Shown here: positions 8,713 through 17,102 of the stretch, one piece after another
Layout: each line of letters starts with the position of its first letter
How positions within the stretch are numbered: position 1 is the stretch's first letter
Source: a virus
Reading direction: 5' to 3' (one strand)
DNA length: 44,430 bases
IMG/VR virus record: IMGVR_UViG_3300000553_000081
Coordinates: 1 to 44,430 of that record
The notes under the pieces: generated by a model
Seen by the model: only the letters and a program-made list of their open reading frames with translations
Told to the model about the DNA's origin: nothing
The model's database searches: none
Translations under genes and position numbers: made by a program

Positions 8713-9435
8713 TTAGGACTTTTTATTTTTCATTAAATTAAAAAATTCACCGATAGTAATTTCCTTTATTTCGCCTGTTTTTTTGTTTCTAATTTTTATT
8801 GGTGTGTCTGATTTTGAGCACTTACCAACATTTGTCTCTCCCATAATTACACTCAATGTAGATTTGCTCCATCCGCCACCTAGAATAGAATCCACGCAGG
8901 ACCATCCTGACGGTATACAATTTTTACTAACCAATTGTTTATGTGATTCTGGATCATCAAAATCTGAACCTAAGTCTTGGTCGTCATCATCTACCAAAAG
9001 AACATTTCCAAACATTCCTTTTAATTTTTGTGCTATTTCTACCACATTGTCATATGTAACTTCGTCTAGTCCTCTAACCATATCAATACCCTTGATCATA
9101 TCACCTTTAATTTGGTTTTGAATTTTCCAACTTTTAAATCTTGGCACAAGCCATTCTTGACTTATGTCACTATTATCTGATTGTAATAATAATTTAACAA
9201 CTTTATCATTAATTTTATTATCTTGATCGGATAATTTGACCATAGAATAAATTTGTTGTATGCTAGGTACTATATGACTTTCACTCTTTAAGTATTCTTC
9301 TCTAATAACAGTGTATATAAATTGTATGTCTGAATTTTTAAAAAAGAAAGGTTCTACTTTGGAAAACTGATCAGGATTATCTATAATATAGATAAAATAG
9401 TGTTTTTCCATATTGGTATTCATCACTTCGGCCAT
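8713..9435 (-). CDS. Replicative DnaB/gp41-type helicase, N-terminal half fused to split-intein N-part
   Basis: Residues 1-160 form the helical N-terminal domain typical of hexameric DnaB/gp41 helicases. An acidic linker (DDDDQDLGSDFDD) follows, and then the start of the ATPase core with SGWSCVDSILGGGWSKSTLS and the P-loop GETNVGK ending at K205. C206 begins a 35-residue intein N-part that ends at the stop codon. The partner is the ORF at 6466-7548, which begins with the intein C-part and continues with SMWLHN. The gene starts 18 bases downstream of the recA C-half stop, in the same operon. The P-loop is interrupted exactly between the invariant Lys and Ser, so this polypeptide alone cannot hydrolyse ATP. 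Confidence 0.87.
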   Translation of the reverse strand: MAEVMNTNMEKHYFIYIIDNPDQFSKVEPFFFKNSDIQFIYTVIREEYLKSESHIVPSIQQIYSMVKLSDQDNKINDKVVKLLLQSDNSDISQEWLVPRFKSWKIQNQIKGDMIKGIDMVRGLDEVTYDNVVEIAQKLKGMFGNVLLVDDDDQDLGSDFDDPESHKQLVSKNCIPSGWSCVDSILGGGWSKSTLSVIMGETNVGKCSKSDTPIKIRNKKTGEIKEITIGEFFNLMKNKKS

Positions 9436-9453
9436 GGGTTTAGTTTTTTAATT

Positions 9454-10167
9454 TTATTCGAAAAGTTTATCATCATTATTTAAATCAAACTCTTCTTGAG
9501 ACATCATACTATCTTTATCTTCTATTTCATTTAATCTTTCGTCTACTTCTTCCAGTTCCTTAAGGCATTCATCATAGGTTGGATATTTAAAATACTCATA
9601 AATAATTGGATCCATTGATTTTAAGACTTCTGGTGTAAATACCTTCCTATTAAAGAGTTGTTTTTCAACTAAAGTTTTATCTAAATGCTTTACAAACCAA
9701 CGATTAGAAGGTTGATAAGTAATTTCTCCTGTTTCTTTATCGATAACCTTTTTAGCTTGTGCTATCCCAATTTTATCAAAATTCTCCATTGTGCAAAATA
9801 AATCTAGACCTTTATAAGGATTAATACCTTTGCTATAATCAATTTCAAATTTAACTTTCTTAGGTTTTGCTAATCTATTTTTAGCAGATCGTGCGGTGAT
9901 AATAGAGCCTGATCTTCCAAGATCCATTTCATCTTCTTCACCAGTTTTTAATTTTGCATCACTTAATAATAATATAACACTTGCTGCGTAATATAAACCT
10001 TCACCACCACTCATAATAGTTTGTGGAAACATATCTTGTGTATTATGTGATACAATACCACCTTCTAAGATATAATGATGAACACCTTCAACTTGAATGT
10101 CATATGTTGTTTCAGTTTCTTCTAAATATTCAACTTTTGATACTTTAACCTCTCTAAATTTTTTCAT
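9454..10167 (-). CDS. uvsX: UvsX/RecA recombinase, C-terminal half fused to split-intein C-part
   Basis: Of 237 residues, 1-42 are a canonical C-intein (TYDIQVEG..HYILEGGIVSHN, ending in N42) followed by the +1 residue T43. The extein part resumes with TQDMFPQTIMSGGEGLYYAAS, the counterpart of the TQEMF..TVM.GG segment of T4 UvsX. It continues through GSIITARSAKNR and the GINPYKGL stretch to an acidic C-terminal tail, as in UvsX. Joined with the N-half (10325-11320) the recombinase would be 422 residues (T4 UvsX is 391). UvsX forms filaments on single-stranded DNA and drives strand exchange and recombination-dependent replication. The helicase N-half gene follows 18 bases downstream. Confidence 0.88.
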   Translation of the reverse strand: MKKFREVKVSKVEYLEETETTYDIQVEGVHHYILEGGIVSHNTQDMFPQTIMSGGEGLYYAASVILLLSDAKLKTGEEDEMDLGRSGSIITARSAKNRLAKPKKVKFEIDYSKGINPYKGLDLFCTMENFDKIGIAQAKKVIDKETGEITYQPSNRWFVKHLDKTLVEKQLFNRKVFTPEVLKSMDPIIYEYFKYPTYDECLKELEEVDERLNEIEDKDSMMSQEEFDLNNDDKLFE

Positions 10168-10639
10168 TTTTTCATATTATTTTTTTTTATTCCATTTATT
10201 ATAATCCTTTTTATTTATGATTATAAACTCAAAACAAATTCCATTATTAATGCTGGAGTTTTTCTTAAGATTATTAATTGCAATATCTGAATTATATGTG
10301 TATTCAGATTTAACTTCATATATTTTATTTTCGCTCAATAGGTTTTTCATCAACAGCTAAAATTATATCTTTATCTGTTAAATCTTCTGCTTTTTTCCAA
10401 CATTCATTATTTTCATCACTGACCCAATCAGGTTTTACTAAAAATTTGTGTTGAGGTGTACATTTAATTTTTTCTCCGGTTTCTAATGTTATTTGAATTA
10501 TTGGACTTTTAGGATATTTAACCGTTTTAGTGATAATTTTATCACCTTCTAATGTTTGTATATAATCACCAATCATCAAATTTTCTATTAATTCAGAATT
10601 ACCATCAGCCTTGATTACTTTGTGACCGGCAGTTAAACA
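10042..10639 (-). mobile_element. Canonically split intein in recA/uvsX
   Basis: The N-intein is at 10325-10639: 104 residues, C1 right after NHVYL, block A CLTAGHKV, block B-like IKCTPQHKFLV. The C-intein is at 10042-10167: 42 residues ending VSHN, +1 residue Thr. The exteins rejoin as NHVYL|TQDMF, which aligns with NHTYQTQEMF of T4 UvsX, so the boundaries are well supported. The 104 + 42 split resembles gp41-1/NrdJ-1 type split inteins and differs from the two P-loop inteins in this window. The 157 bases between the two ORFs hold a relic of an endonuclease gene. Confidence 0.87.
10177..10350 (-). pseudogene. Relic of a homing endonuclease C-terminus between the recA halves
   Basis: A 57-codon frame (MKNLLSENKIYEVKSEYTYN ... 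NNGICFEFIIINKK ...) overlaps the end of the recA N-half by 26 bases in another frame and stops 9 bases before the C-half start codon. The phrase KIYEVKSEYTY, then a C..F.F.I strand, resembles the last 50 residues of Vsr/PD-(D/E)XK-type phage homing endonucleases (core E-V-K-S motif). No upstream part is present, so the gene has probably been deleted down to this tail. The family call rests on motif memory. The location, exactly where intact endonucleases sit in the other two fractured genes, supports it. Confidence 0.6.
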
Positions 10640-11320
10640 TAAATACACATGATTCGTACAAACTAATGGTATGTTCAAGTATCCTAAATCATTTGTAATA
10701 AGTCTAACAAGAGATTTAATTTGTTTTGCGCGGGTCATATCTTGTTTAACATCTAATTTAAGAGTATCAGCCTTTTCTTTTTCACTTGATAACATTCCAA
10801 TAGAATCAAGAAAGAAAATAGTTTTTGATACATCTGTACCACTATCTTTAAGTTTTTGTAGTGCGTCCAAAAATGACATCATGAACATTTTTATTTTTTC
10901 TACAATATTAGTTCTAATTAGCATAAATTTATTTGGATCAACAGTATCTATACCATACATATCAAAATCACTTTTTTCAATTGAATATTCAGTGTCGATC
11001 CAAACTATATTATATCCCATTTTTTGAGCATTTCTTGCAATATTCAAAGAAATAAAAGATTTACCTGTCTGTTTAGGTCCAGCTATAATTGTAATTTTAT
11101 TATTTGGTATGCCACCTTTTAAAATACTTTTAGATAGAAGTGCATCAAGAACATGAATGCCTGTGGAAATAAAAGTTTTTTCTTTCTCAAAATCTTCAAT
11201 TGAAATAATATCTTTTTTTGAAATATTTTCTATAAGATTAGATATTTTAGAAAAATCAAATTCATTTGATTTTTTTGTTGAGACATTTTTGGATATCGAT
11301 GCTTTTGTCGTCTTTGCCAT
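10325..11320 (-). CDS. uvsX: UvsX/RecA recombinase, N-terminal half fused to split-intein N-part
   Basis: Of 331 residues, 1-227 are RecA/UvsX extein. They comprise a Ser/Lys-rich N-terminal tail, STGIHVLDALLSKS, Walker A GPKQTGKS (81-88), a WIDTEYS segment, Walker B TIFFLDSIG (167-175) and the strand PLVCTNHVYL. C228 starts a 104-residue N-intein that runs to the stop codon. The P-loop is complete in this half; the break is after the NHVY motif, so the split differs in place from the helicase and AAA+ genes. The gene is the first of the minus-strand operon and starts divergently from the ORF at 11454. The partner half is at 9454-10167. Confidence 0.88.
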   Translation of the reverse strand: MAKTTKASISKNVSTKKSNEFDFSKISNLIENISKKDIISIEDFEKEKTFISTGIHVLDALLSKSILKGGIPNNKITIIAGPKQTGKSFISLNIARNAQKMGYNIVWIDTEYSIEKSDFDMYGIDTVDPNKFMLIRTNIVEKIKMFMMSFLDALQKLKDSGTDVSKTIFFLDSIGMLSSEKEKADTLKLDVKQDMTRAKQIKSLVRLITNDLGYLNIPLVCTNHVYLCLTAGHKVIKADGNSELIENLMIGDYIQTLEGDKIITKTVKYPKSPIIQITLETGEKIKCTPQHKFLVKPDWVSDENNECWKKAEDLTDKDIILAVDEKPIERK

Positions 11321-11425
11321 AATATTTGAATTATTTTTTTATTTAGATTAAATATAAATTATTATAATGAAAACATATGTAAAAGTTTAAATTATGTATT
11401 TTTTAAAAATGAACTCTATTATTGA

Positions 11426-11437
11426 AATATATAAAAG
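11426..11437 (+). promoter_or_regulatory. Promoter-like element before the 11454 gene
   Basis: AATATATAAAAG lies 16 bases upstream of the ATG at 11454, in the divergent gap between recA and the tail cluster. Confidence 0.35.
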
Positions 11438-11453
11438 AAACATATTTTAATCT

Positions 11454-11855
11454 ATGGACTTCTATGTAGTATTCGTTAAAAACAGAAAAAAACTTGATAA
11501 GTACACAAAAATCAATAAAATTAAAAAGAAAAAAATTATTGATATTAAACAAGAATTAGAAGATCATGGATTAGAAGATGTTTCTGAATGGAAAGAATAT
11601 TTTAATCTTATGATATATACCAAAATAACACAAAATATAAGAAAAAAATATGATATATATTATGTGCCAAATTTGAGTAAAATAAATACCTTAGAAATTG
11701 ATGAAATTTTTCAAATGAAAGAAAATTTAAGAGAAAAGGTAAATTTTAATTTACTTTTCTTTTTTGAAGATTTTAAAGATAATCAAAAATTATATGAAGA
11801 TTTATTATCCAGTATATCTTTATTTGATGCCATACAAATTATAAGAGATTATTAA
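11454..11855 (+). CDS. Hypothetical protein upstream of the tail cluster
   Basis: This 133-residue protein is not recognised. It is Lys- and Asn-rich, with a basic stretch (KKLDKYTKINKIKKKKI, residues 13-29) followed by mixed alpha/beta sequence, and has no membrane segment or catalytic motif. It is the first gene on the plus strand, 45 bases before the first tail gene. That gene has its own promoter-like element, so a tail role is not implied. Confidence 0.55.
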   Translation: MDFYVVFVKNRKKLDKYTKINKIKKKKIIDIKQELEDHGLEDVSEWKEYFNLMIYTKITQNIRKKYDIYYVPNLSKINTLEIDEIFQMKENLREKVNFNLLFFFEDFKDNQKLYEDLLSSISLFDAIQIIRDY

Positions 11856-11869
11856 TTTTGAAAGAAATG

Positions 11870-11886
11870 TTTTTTTATATATAAAG
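11870..11886 (+). promoter_or_regulatory. Promoter-like element for the tail/baseplate cluster
   Basis: TTTTTTATATATAAAG ends 14 bases before the ATG at 11901 and probably drives the run of baseplate genes through 19139. Confidence 0.45.
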
Positions 11887-11900
11887 TAAATTATAAGATA

Positions 11901-13655
11901 ATGGCACATTATTCAGAAATGGATTTTCTTTTCAGCAACACAGATAATAGAAATTATATTAATACCAGAGTAGATAATCAAGATAATACTCGTAATATTT
12001 TTAATACTGATAGAAACAATAATTCTTATGTTGTTTATAAAAATTCTTCTACAGGTGCAAAATGGAATAATGGAAATATTAATACTCAGGGAATAAAAAA
12101 TTATCTAAAAAATTCTGTTTATAATGATACTGTTGATTATAAAAATCCATATATTAAATTAATAGAAACTTTTAATACAACAAATGGTACACCGGGTGCT
12201 GGATTTAGAATTAAGGCATCTGATCTCGCATATTTAAGAGAACTCGGTGTTTATCCTATCAACAGAATGGCAATTTTAAGAAGATTTCCAGAAGGTGCGT
12301 TTGTTCCGGAAAATTTAGATGAGATGAAATTAGAGCCAATTTCAACAGTAATTGGTTGGATAAAACCAGATGAAAATTTTGGTAATATTTCTTTTAATGA
12401 AAATTGGACAATAACAAATAAAAGATTTGATGTTTTATTATCAGAAATCATAAGTAAAAATACTGGTGGAAAAATGGATTCAACATTAATGGCGCCACCA
12501 GAATTTGCTCAAGGTCTATTATTTGAATTTTATAACAGATCAGGTTTAATTGACAATAATCCTGAAGGTACAGATTGGCGAGAACAAAATTATGAATTAT
12601 ACAATGAAAGTATAAAGGAAAATTCAAATGGTTGGGGTTATAATAATATACCTGTTGGTGATCCTAACGTCTTAATGGAAGGTCCATTTAGAGACCCTAG
12701 TCAACAAAATATTCAATCTAAATTTACATTTAATATTGAAACTACATATGAGCAAAAATTATTAGGTGAGGTAGATCCGGGCTCAGCTATGTTAGATATT
12801 ATTGATAATCTTTATGCTATGGGCACATCAAATATGAAATATTATTGGAGCGAAAATAGTAAAACGATTATGTCTGCTAAATCTGCAGTTAATGATAGCA
12901 CAGATATTTTCGCTTGGTGGGTTTTTATAAAAGAATTTATGGTAAATTTTTCGCAAGGTATTGTAAGCATTTTTAATGATGTGTCTAGTAAAATAGGGCA
13001 ACTTGCCAAATCAGCATTAACAAGTGGTACAACTATTGGTAATTTTCTAAAAGAACCAATTAAAACAATAGACAATTATTTAGGTGATCCTGATTCGTTA
13101 GGTAAAAAATTTTTAGATAGTATAATGACAAGCACAATATCAATTTACAGATTTGAATTGAGAGGTTCTATTGAATTGATGACTGGTGCAAAAGATAGCT
13201 CAACACCTTGGTATTTGACTATTGGAAATCCATTTTCACCATGGTTATCAACTAATCATATTGTTGTAAAAACTGCAAATATTGAAACCAGCACAGAAAT
13301 GAGTTATCAAGATATGCCAACATGGATAAAAGTTAAATTTTCTTGTGAATTTTCTAGAAATTTAGGAAGACAAGAATTAATGAGAATGTTAAATAATACT
13401 TATACCAGAACATATACAAATTCTAGTAAGATAGGAGCATCACAAAATTCTCTTCAAAATTTAAAAGAAGTTGTAAATCAAGAAAGTGTACATCCTGGAA
13501 CCGATAATAATTTCTCCGGATTAAACAAAAATTCATTACAAACTAAAAACGTTCAACTATCTGGAAACGAAACGGTTATTGCATCTAATAAAAGTGGTTA
13601 TCAATATTCACCACCTAACACAGACCCAGGTAGTATTCAACCAAACACACTATAA
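11901..13655 (+). CDS. Probable baseplate/tail-tube cap or initiator protein (gp48/gp54-like fold)
   Basis: The 584-residue protein is the first gene of the baseplate cluster. The N-terminal 60 residues are Asn-rich. The body has GAGFRIKASDLAYLRELGVY. The C-terminal domain (about 440-500) has the look of tail-tube-fold proteins: YLTIGNPFSPWLSTNHIVVK, then ETSTEMSYQDMPTWIKVKFS, comparable in style to the tube-like domains of T4 gp48/gp54. The last 80 residues are Ser/Asn/Gln-rich and probably flexible. It is followed by LysM, hub, second tube-like and spike genes, so it should act at the baseplate-tube junction. Which T4 gene it equals is uncertain. Confidence 0.5.
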   Translation: MAHYSEMDFLFSNTDNRNYINTRVDNQDNTRNIFNTDRNNNSYVVYKNSSTGAKWNNGNINTQGIKNYLKNSVYNDTVDYKNPYIKLIETFNTTNGTPGAGFRIKASDLAYLRELGVYPINRMAILRRFPEGAFVPENLDEMKLEPISTVIGWIKPDENFGNISFNENWTITNKRFDVLLSEIISKNTGGKMDSTLMAPPEFAQGLLFEFYNRSGLIDNNPEGTDWREQNYELYNESIKENSNGWGYNNIPVGDPNVLMEGPFRDPSQQNIQSKFTFNIETTYEQKLLGEVDPGSAMLDIIDNLYAMGTSNMKYYWSENSKTIMSAKSAVNDSTDIFAWWVFIKEFMVNFSQGIVSIFNDVSSKIGQLAKSALTSGTTIGNFLKEPIKTIDNYLGDPDSLGKKFLDSIMTSTISIYRFELRGSIELMTGAKDSSTPWYLTIGNPFSPWLSTNHIVVKTANIETSTEMSYQDMPTWIKVKFSCEFSRNLGRQELMRMLNNTYTRTYTNSSKIGASQNSLQNLKEVVNQESVHPGTDNNFSGLNKNSLQTKNVQLSGNETVIASNKSGYQYSPPNTDPGSIQPNTL

Positions 13656-13669
13656 AAATAATAATTTAA

Positions 13670-14152
13670 ATGAAAATAACATCATTTGATAATCAAAACA
13701 ATAAAATATCCAGAGACACAAATCAAGATGGACTATTTAATTTATTTCAAAAAAATATAGTTTTCACTAAAAATATTAGTTTGAAAATATATTTAGTGCC
13801 AAGAGAATTTGAGATGAGATTAGATAAAATTTCAAATCATATCTATGGTTCACCTAATTATATTGAAGAGTTAATGGTTTTAAATGATATTATTAGTCCA
13901 TACTCGGTAAAGGAAGGTCAAGAAATATTATTCTGTTCATCTAGTGACTTAGGTTTATTATACGTAAAAGATGATCTATTGGTTGATGAGGATAAAAAGA
14001 AAAAATTAATTGAATCATCCCAACCAAATAGAGATAAGAAAAAATTAAGTAGTAATCAAAATTTACCACCAACTGTTAAACCACAAGGTCTCGATCAAAT
14101 AAAAATCGATAGAAACGCAAGAAAGGTTAAACTTATAAATTCATTTGAATAA
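13670..14152 (+). CDS. LysM-like baseplate protein (gp53-like)
   Basis: The 160-residue protein contains a LysM-like module at about residues 37-85 (MRLDKISNHIYGSPNYIEEL, then NDIISPYSVKEGQEILF). This fold occurs in T4 baseplate wedge gp53 and in small tail proteins of contractile systems. The C-terminal 60 residues are Lys-rich and probably disordered. It starts 14 bases after the tube-like gene and ends 2 bases before the hub gene, in a tight operon. It probably connects inner baseplate parts. The gp53 label is structural analogy only. Confidence 0.55.
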   Translation: MKITSFDNQNNKISRDTNQDGLFNLFQKNIVFTKNISLKIYLVPREFEMRLDKISNHIYGSPNYIEELMVLNDIISPYSVKEGQEILFCSSSDLGLLYVKDDLLVDEDKKKKLIESSQPNRDKKKLSSNQNLPPTVKPQGLDQIKIDRNARKVKLINSFE

Positions 14153-14154
14153 AT

Positions 14155-15540
14155 ATGATAGAAGTAAAAGACAAAGCAAAAATAAAAACCAAAGAATTTG
14201 AATTTAATTTAAAAGATGAAGCAAAAATTAATCAATTTGTTGAATCTTTTGATAAACTACCATTTTTACACTTGAGTAAATCTGATTCAGGTTCGACAAT
14301 CAATCCTAAAGAAATTATTTATGTAAAATTATATAATAGTAGATTTTTACCTGAGATAGAATTGTCTTGTTATGATTCCACTGGTGTATTTTTTACAACA
14401 CTTTACCCATCTGATCACGACTCAATTTTAAGCATTTTTGTCAAATCATCTTCAAATTTAAATTTTCCAATAAGAATGGATTTTAGAGTAACAGAATTTG
14501 AAACAACAAAATCTTCGACACCCGATCAAACATTAAAATATTTAATTAAAGGAATATTAGATGTGGACAGTCTTCAATATACTAGGTATGAAATGAGACA
14601 AGGTACTAGTTATAAAATAATTAGAGATATCGCACTTGAAATGAATCTAGGATTTGCCACAAATGTAGATAATAGTAATGATGAAATGAAATGGATAAAT
14701 CCTAGTGAAACTTACATAGAATTTATAACGGATACAACCAGAAGGGCATATGTAAAAGAAGATTCATTTGTTTGGACATTTATTGATTTTTATTACAATT
14801 TAAATTATGTAAACATAGAAACCGAATTAAATTTAAATCAAAAAGAGCAACAAACTTTAACGTCACCAACATTAATAAAAGATGCTGAGGATCAATTAGC
14901 AAATTTATATTTAACTAATAATCCGGCTTTCATAATGACTAACAAATTTATCGACAAATTTGATCTTGTTAATCAATCATATAAAGTTAATTTAGAAAAA
15001 TCATATAGAATGAAATCAACTTGGTATGAAAAAAATGAAAATAAAATTTACAGAGATTTTTTAGATGATATTGAAACTAATGATCCTAATCTGAAACCAT
15101 TATATGATTATAAAGCTCAAATTTATCAAGAAAATGTCAATGATGATTATTATATTGGAAAAGTTGAAAGTGATAACGTTCACAAAAACTATGCTGTAAC
15201 AAAGGCAATAAATTTATTCAATTTAAAAAATATCGAAAAAATGAAAATGACAGTTACATTACCACAAATAAATTTTGATATAAAAAGATTTCAGAATATT
15301 AGAGTTGAAATATATAATATTAGAGATATGTTTTCACAGAAATCAGGTTCACCATCTACAGGTGGTGGTACACCAGTAGATAACATCAATGAAACATTGT
15401 CGGGGTTTTGGTTTGTGACTGGAATAAACTATCTATATAGGAGAAGTAACGGAACACAACAAGAAATAACACTTATACGAAGAGATTTAAATCTAACATA
15501 TAAAGATAAATATGATTTTAGAAAAATCATGAAAAAATAA
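14155..15540 (+). CDS. Probable baseplate hub protein (gp27/gpD-like)
   Basis: The 461-residue protein lies between the LysM gene and the second tube-like gene and precedes the spike gene, the position of a hub. Features reminiscent of gp27/late-control-D hubs are a first beta-rich domain (residues 45-140), the phrase YLIKGILDVDSLQYTRYEMR followed by SYKIIRDIALEMNLGFATNV, and a late beta-rich domain with NIRVEIYN and GFWFVTGINYLYRRSNGTQQ. No catalytic motif is seen. Hubs form the trimeric adaptor between tail tube and central spike. The call rests on context plus style of sequence. Confidence 0.5.
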   Translation: MIEVKDKAKIKTKEFEFNLKDEAKINQFVESFDKLPFLHLSKSDSGSTINPKEIIYVKLYNSRFLPEIELSCYDSTGVFFTTLYPSDHDSILSIFVKSSSNLNFPIRMDFRVTEFETTKSSTPDQTLKYLIKGILDVDSLQYTRYEMRQGTSYKIIRDIALEMNLGFATNVDNSNDEMKWINPSETYIEFITDTTRRAYVKEDSFVWTFIDFYYNLNYVNIETELNLNQKEQQTLTSPTLIKDAEDQLANLYLTNNPAFIMTNKFIDKFDLVNQSYKVNLEKSYRMKSTWYEKNENKIYRDFLDDIETNDPNLKPLYDYKAQIYQENVNDDYYIGKVESDNVHKNYAVTKAINLFNLKNIEKMKMTVTLPQINFDIKRFQNIRVEIYNIRDMFSQKSGSPSTGGGTPVDNINETLSGFWFVTGINYLYRRSNGTQQEITLIRRDLNLTYKDKYDFRKIMKK

Positions 15541-15549
15541 TTTTATATC

Positions 15550-17088
15550 GTGCCTACAAGTTATAGAAATATTATTGATGGTAATGAACTCACCAATGCT
15601 ATTACAACTGGTGATTTTTCTAAGGCTATAAAACCTGAAAAAACAGCAGCAAAATATATTAAAGGATATGCTGATAAAACGGCAATAGAAACATTAGCAA
15701 ATTCATTAAATATAAATAAAGGAATTTTTAATCAATTTTTTGGTTTGGAGAATAAACAACTAGATGCATATGATCCTTATCATACACAAGATGCTAAAAG
15801 AGAAGAATTTTGGTATGATTCTACAGATAACAAAAAATTAGATGGTAAAACTATTCTAAATCAAGTAGATGAAAACACTTCTACATTTAAAAATGCCTTA
15901 TATAAAGAATATAACTATAGACAAAGTGATTTTTGGTATGAAGATCCATTAATACCTAGTTTCGAAATATCTTTTGATACAACTTCACCATTTTTTACAG
16001 GTAATGAAAATGAGGTTGAAAGAAACGTAGATTCAAATTCATTAAAATCTTTTTTACAGAAATACACAGAAATAGATCCTGATGGATATTCGAGTAGACT
16101 CACTTTATGGAATGAATTTAAAAATGTTTTTTTTAAAATTTTCGAAAAAGATATTAAGGGTGAGGAAAGTAGGAATCCTATAAACAAACCTTATTACATA
16201 ACTAAATTATCAGGGTTGGAATTTCTTAATAAAAAAATTATCAAATATGGTGAAGATAAAATCACAATAACATTAAATGAAGACATATCAATGGCAATTT
16301 GGTATATTGCAGAATTATATAACAATATTGCATATAGTTATAGAAATCAAAGATATATGTTTCCAGAAAATGTTTTAAGATTTGATATGACTATTAAAAT
16401 TAATGATATGAGAAATTTTGTTATTCCTGAAAGTGCAAATCAATCCTCACCTACAAATCCATTATTAAATAGAAATGATATTCAAGGCAATGAAAAGATA
16501 AAAAATATTCTTTCTAAAAAATCTAGAATAGTTTATACTTTACACGATTGTAATTTTAATTTTTTTGAAAGTAAAAATTATAATAATGAAATCGAAATGG
16601 GTGGTTTTGGTGTAGGTTCAAATATCACACCATCGACAGTATCTTTTGATATATTTTTCAAATCTGTTACAAGATGGAGTGAATTTCCTTTACAAGAAGG
16701 TATGCCAATCAATCCATGGGAAAAATATTTATATAATGAAAGTTATAAGCAAACATATTATGGTGATTTATCCATAATTAAATCTACCGCGCCAGCAGAC
16801 AAAGGTTATTTAAATCAACTTTTAACTAAATCAACTCAAAATGTTGTTAATTTGGGATTAAATTACACTGATAATCTCGAAACAAGTTTGAGAGAAGTCA
16901 GAGGTGGTGTTGTTAATGATTTATTAAAACAGTTCAGAAATTTAACAAATATAAACAAAATTGAACCAGATAATATTTATGGACCAAATTTCAATAGTGC
17001 AACAAATTTTGCAATTTTTGGAAAACAAGTTGGTGCAAGTCTACTAAATGATATGGAAACAGCAACAAGAAATGCAACAAATTTTTAA
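15550..17088 (+). CDS. Probable second tail-tube-like baseplate protein
   Basis: The 512-residue protein begins at a GTG codon (GTG CCT ACA) 9 bases after the hub gene stop; no ATG fits the start of the conserved frame. The segment RYMFPENVLRFDMTIKINDM (about 274-293), then YTLHDCNFNFFESKNYNNEI and STVSFDIFFKSVTRWSEF, resembles the tail-tube fold used by tube, gp48 and gp54 proteins. It may be the tube initiator that sits on the hub. It is followed 14 bases later by the spike gene. The assignment is tentative. Confidence 0.5.
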   Translation: MPTSYRNIIDGNELTNAITTGDFSKAIKPEKTAAKYIKGYADKTAIETLANSLNINKGIFNQFFGLENKQLDAYDPYHTQDAKREEFWYDSTDNKKLDGKTILNQVDENTSTFKNALYKEYNYRQSDFWYEDPLIPSFEISFDTTSPFFTGNENEVERNVDSNSLKSFLQKYTEIDPDGYSSRLTLWNEFKNVFFKIFEKDIKGEESRNPINKPYYITKLSGLEFLNKKIIKYGEDKITITLNEDISMAIWYIAELYNNIAYSYRNQRYMFPENVLRFDMTIKINDMRNFVIPESANQSSPTNPLLNRNDIQGNEKIKNILSKKSRIVYTLHDCNFNFFESKNYNNEIEMGGFGVGSNITPSTVSFDIFFKSVTRWSEFPLQEGMPINPWEKYLYNESYKQTYYGDLSIIKSTAPADKGYLNQLLTKSTQNVVNLGLNYTDNLETSLREVRGGVVNDLLKQFRNLTNINKIEPDNIYGPNFNSATNFAIFGKQVGASLLNDMETATRNATNF

Positions 17089-17102
17089 ATTAATTTTATA
17101 AA

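Larger units (their letters stand above)
7192..8820 (-). mobile_element. Atypically split intein in the helicase gene with a nested homing endonuclease gene
   Basis: The N-intein is encoded at 8713-8820 (35 residues, C1 directly after GETNVGK, then a stop codon). The C-intein is at 7192-7548 (119 residues ending SHN, +1 residue Ser). The total of 154 residues is a mini-intein without internal endonuclease. The break is far N-terminal compared with canonical split inteins (about 100 + 40 residues). Instead of an internal domain, a separate endonuclease gene (7553-8671) lies between the halves, the fractured-gene arrangement reported from metagenomes (Dassa et al. 2009). The N-part (IRNKKTGEI..ITI.EF) is clearly related to that of the AAA+ intein at 26649-26741. 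Confidence 0.85.

Noticed and set aside
6466-9435. Two helicase ORFs as a result of simple frameshift or gene disruption
   Set aside because: Both ORFs end and begin with intein-type motifs (C1 after the P-loop Lys; SHN before Ser), and a complete unrelated gene lies between them, so a split intein explains the structure better.
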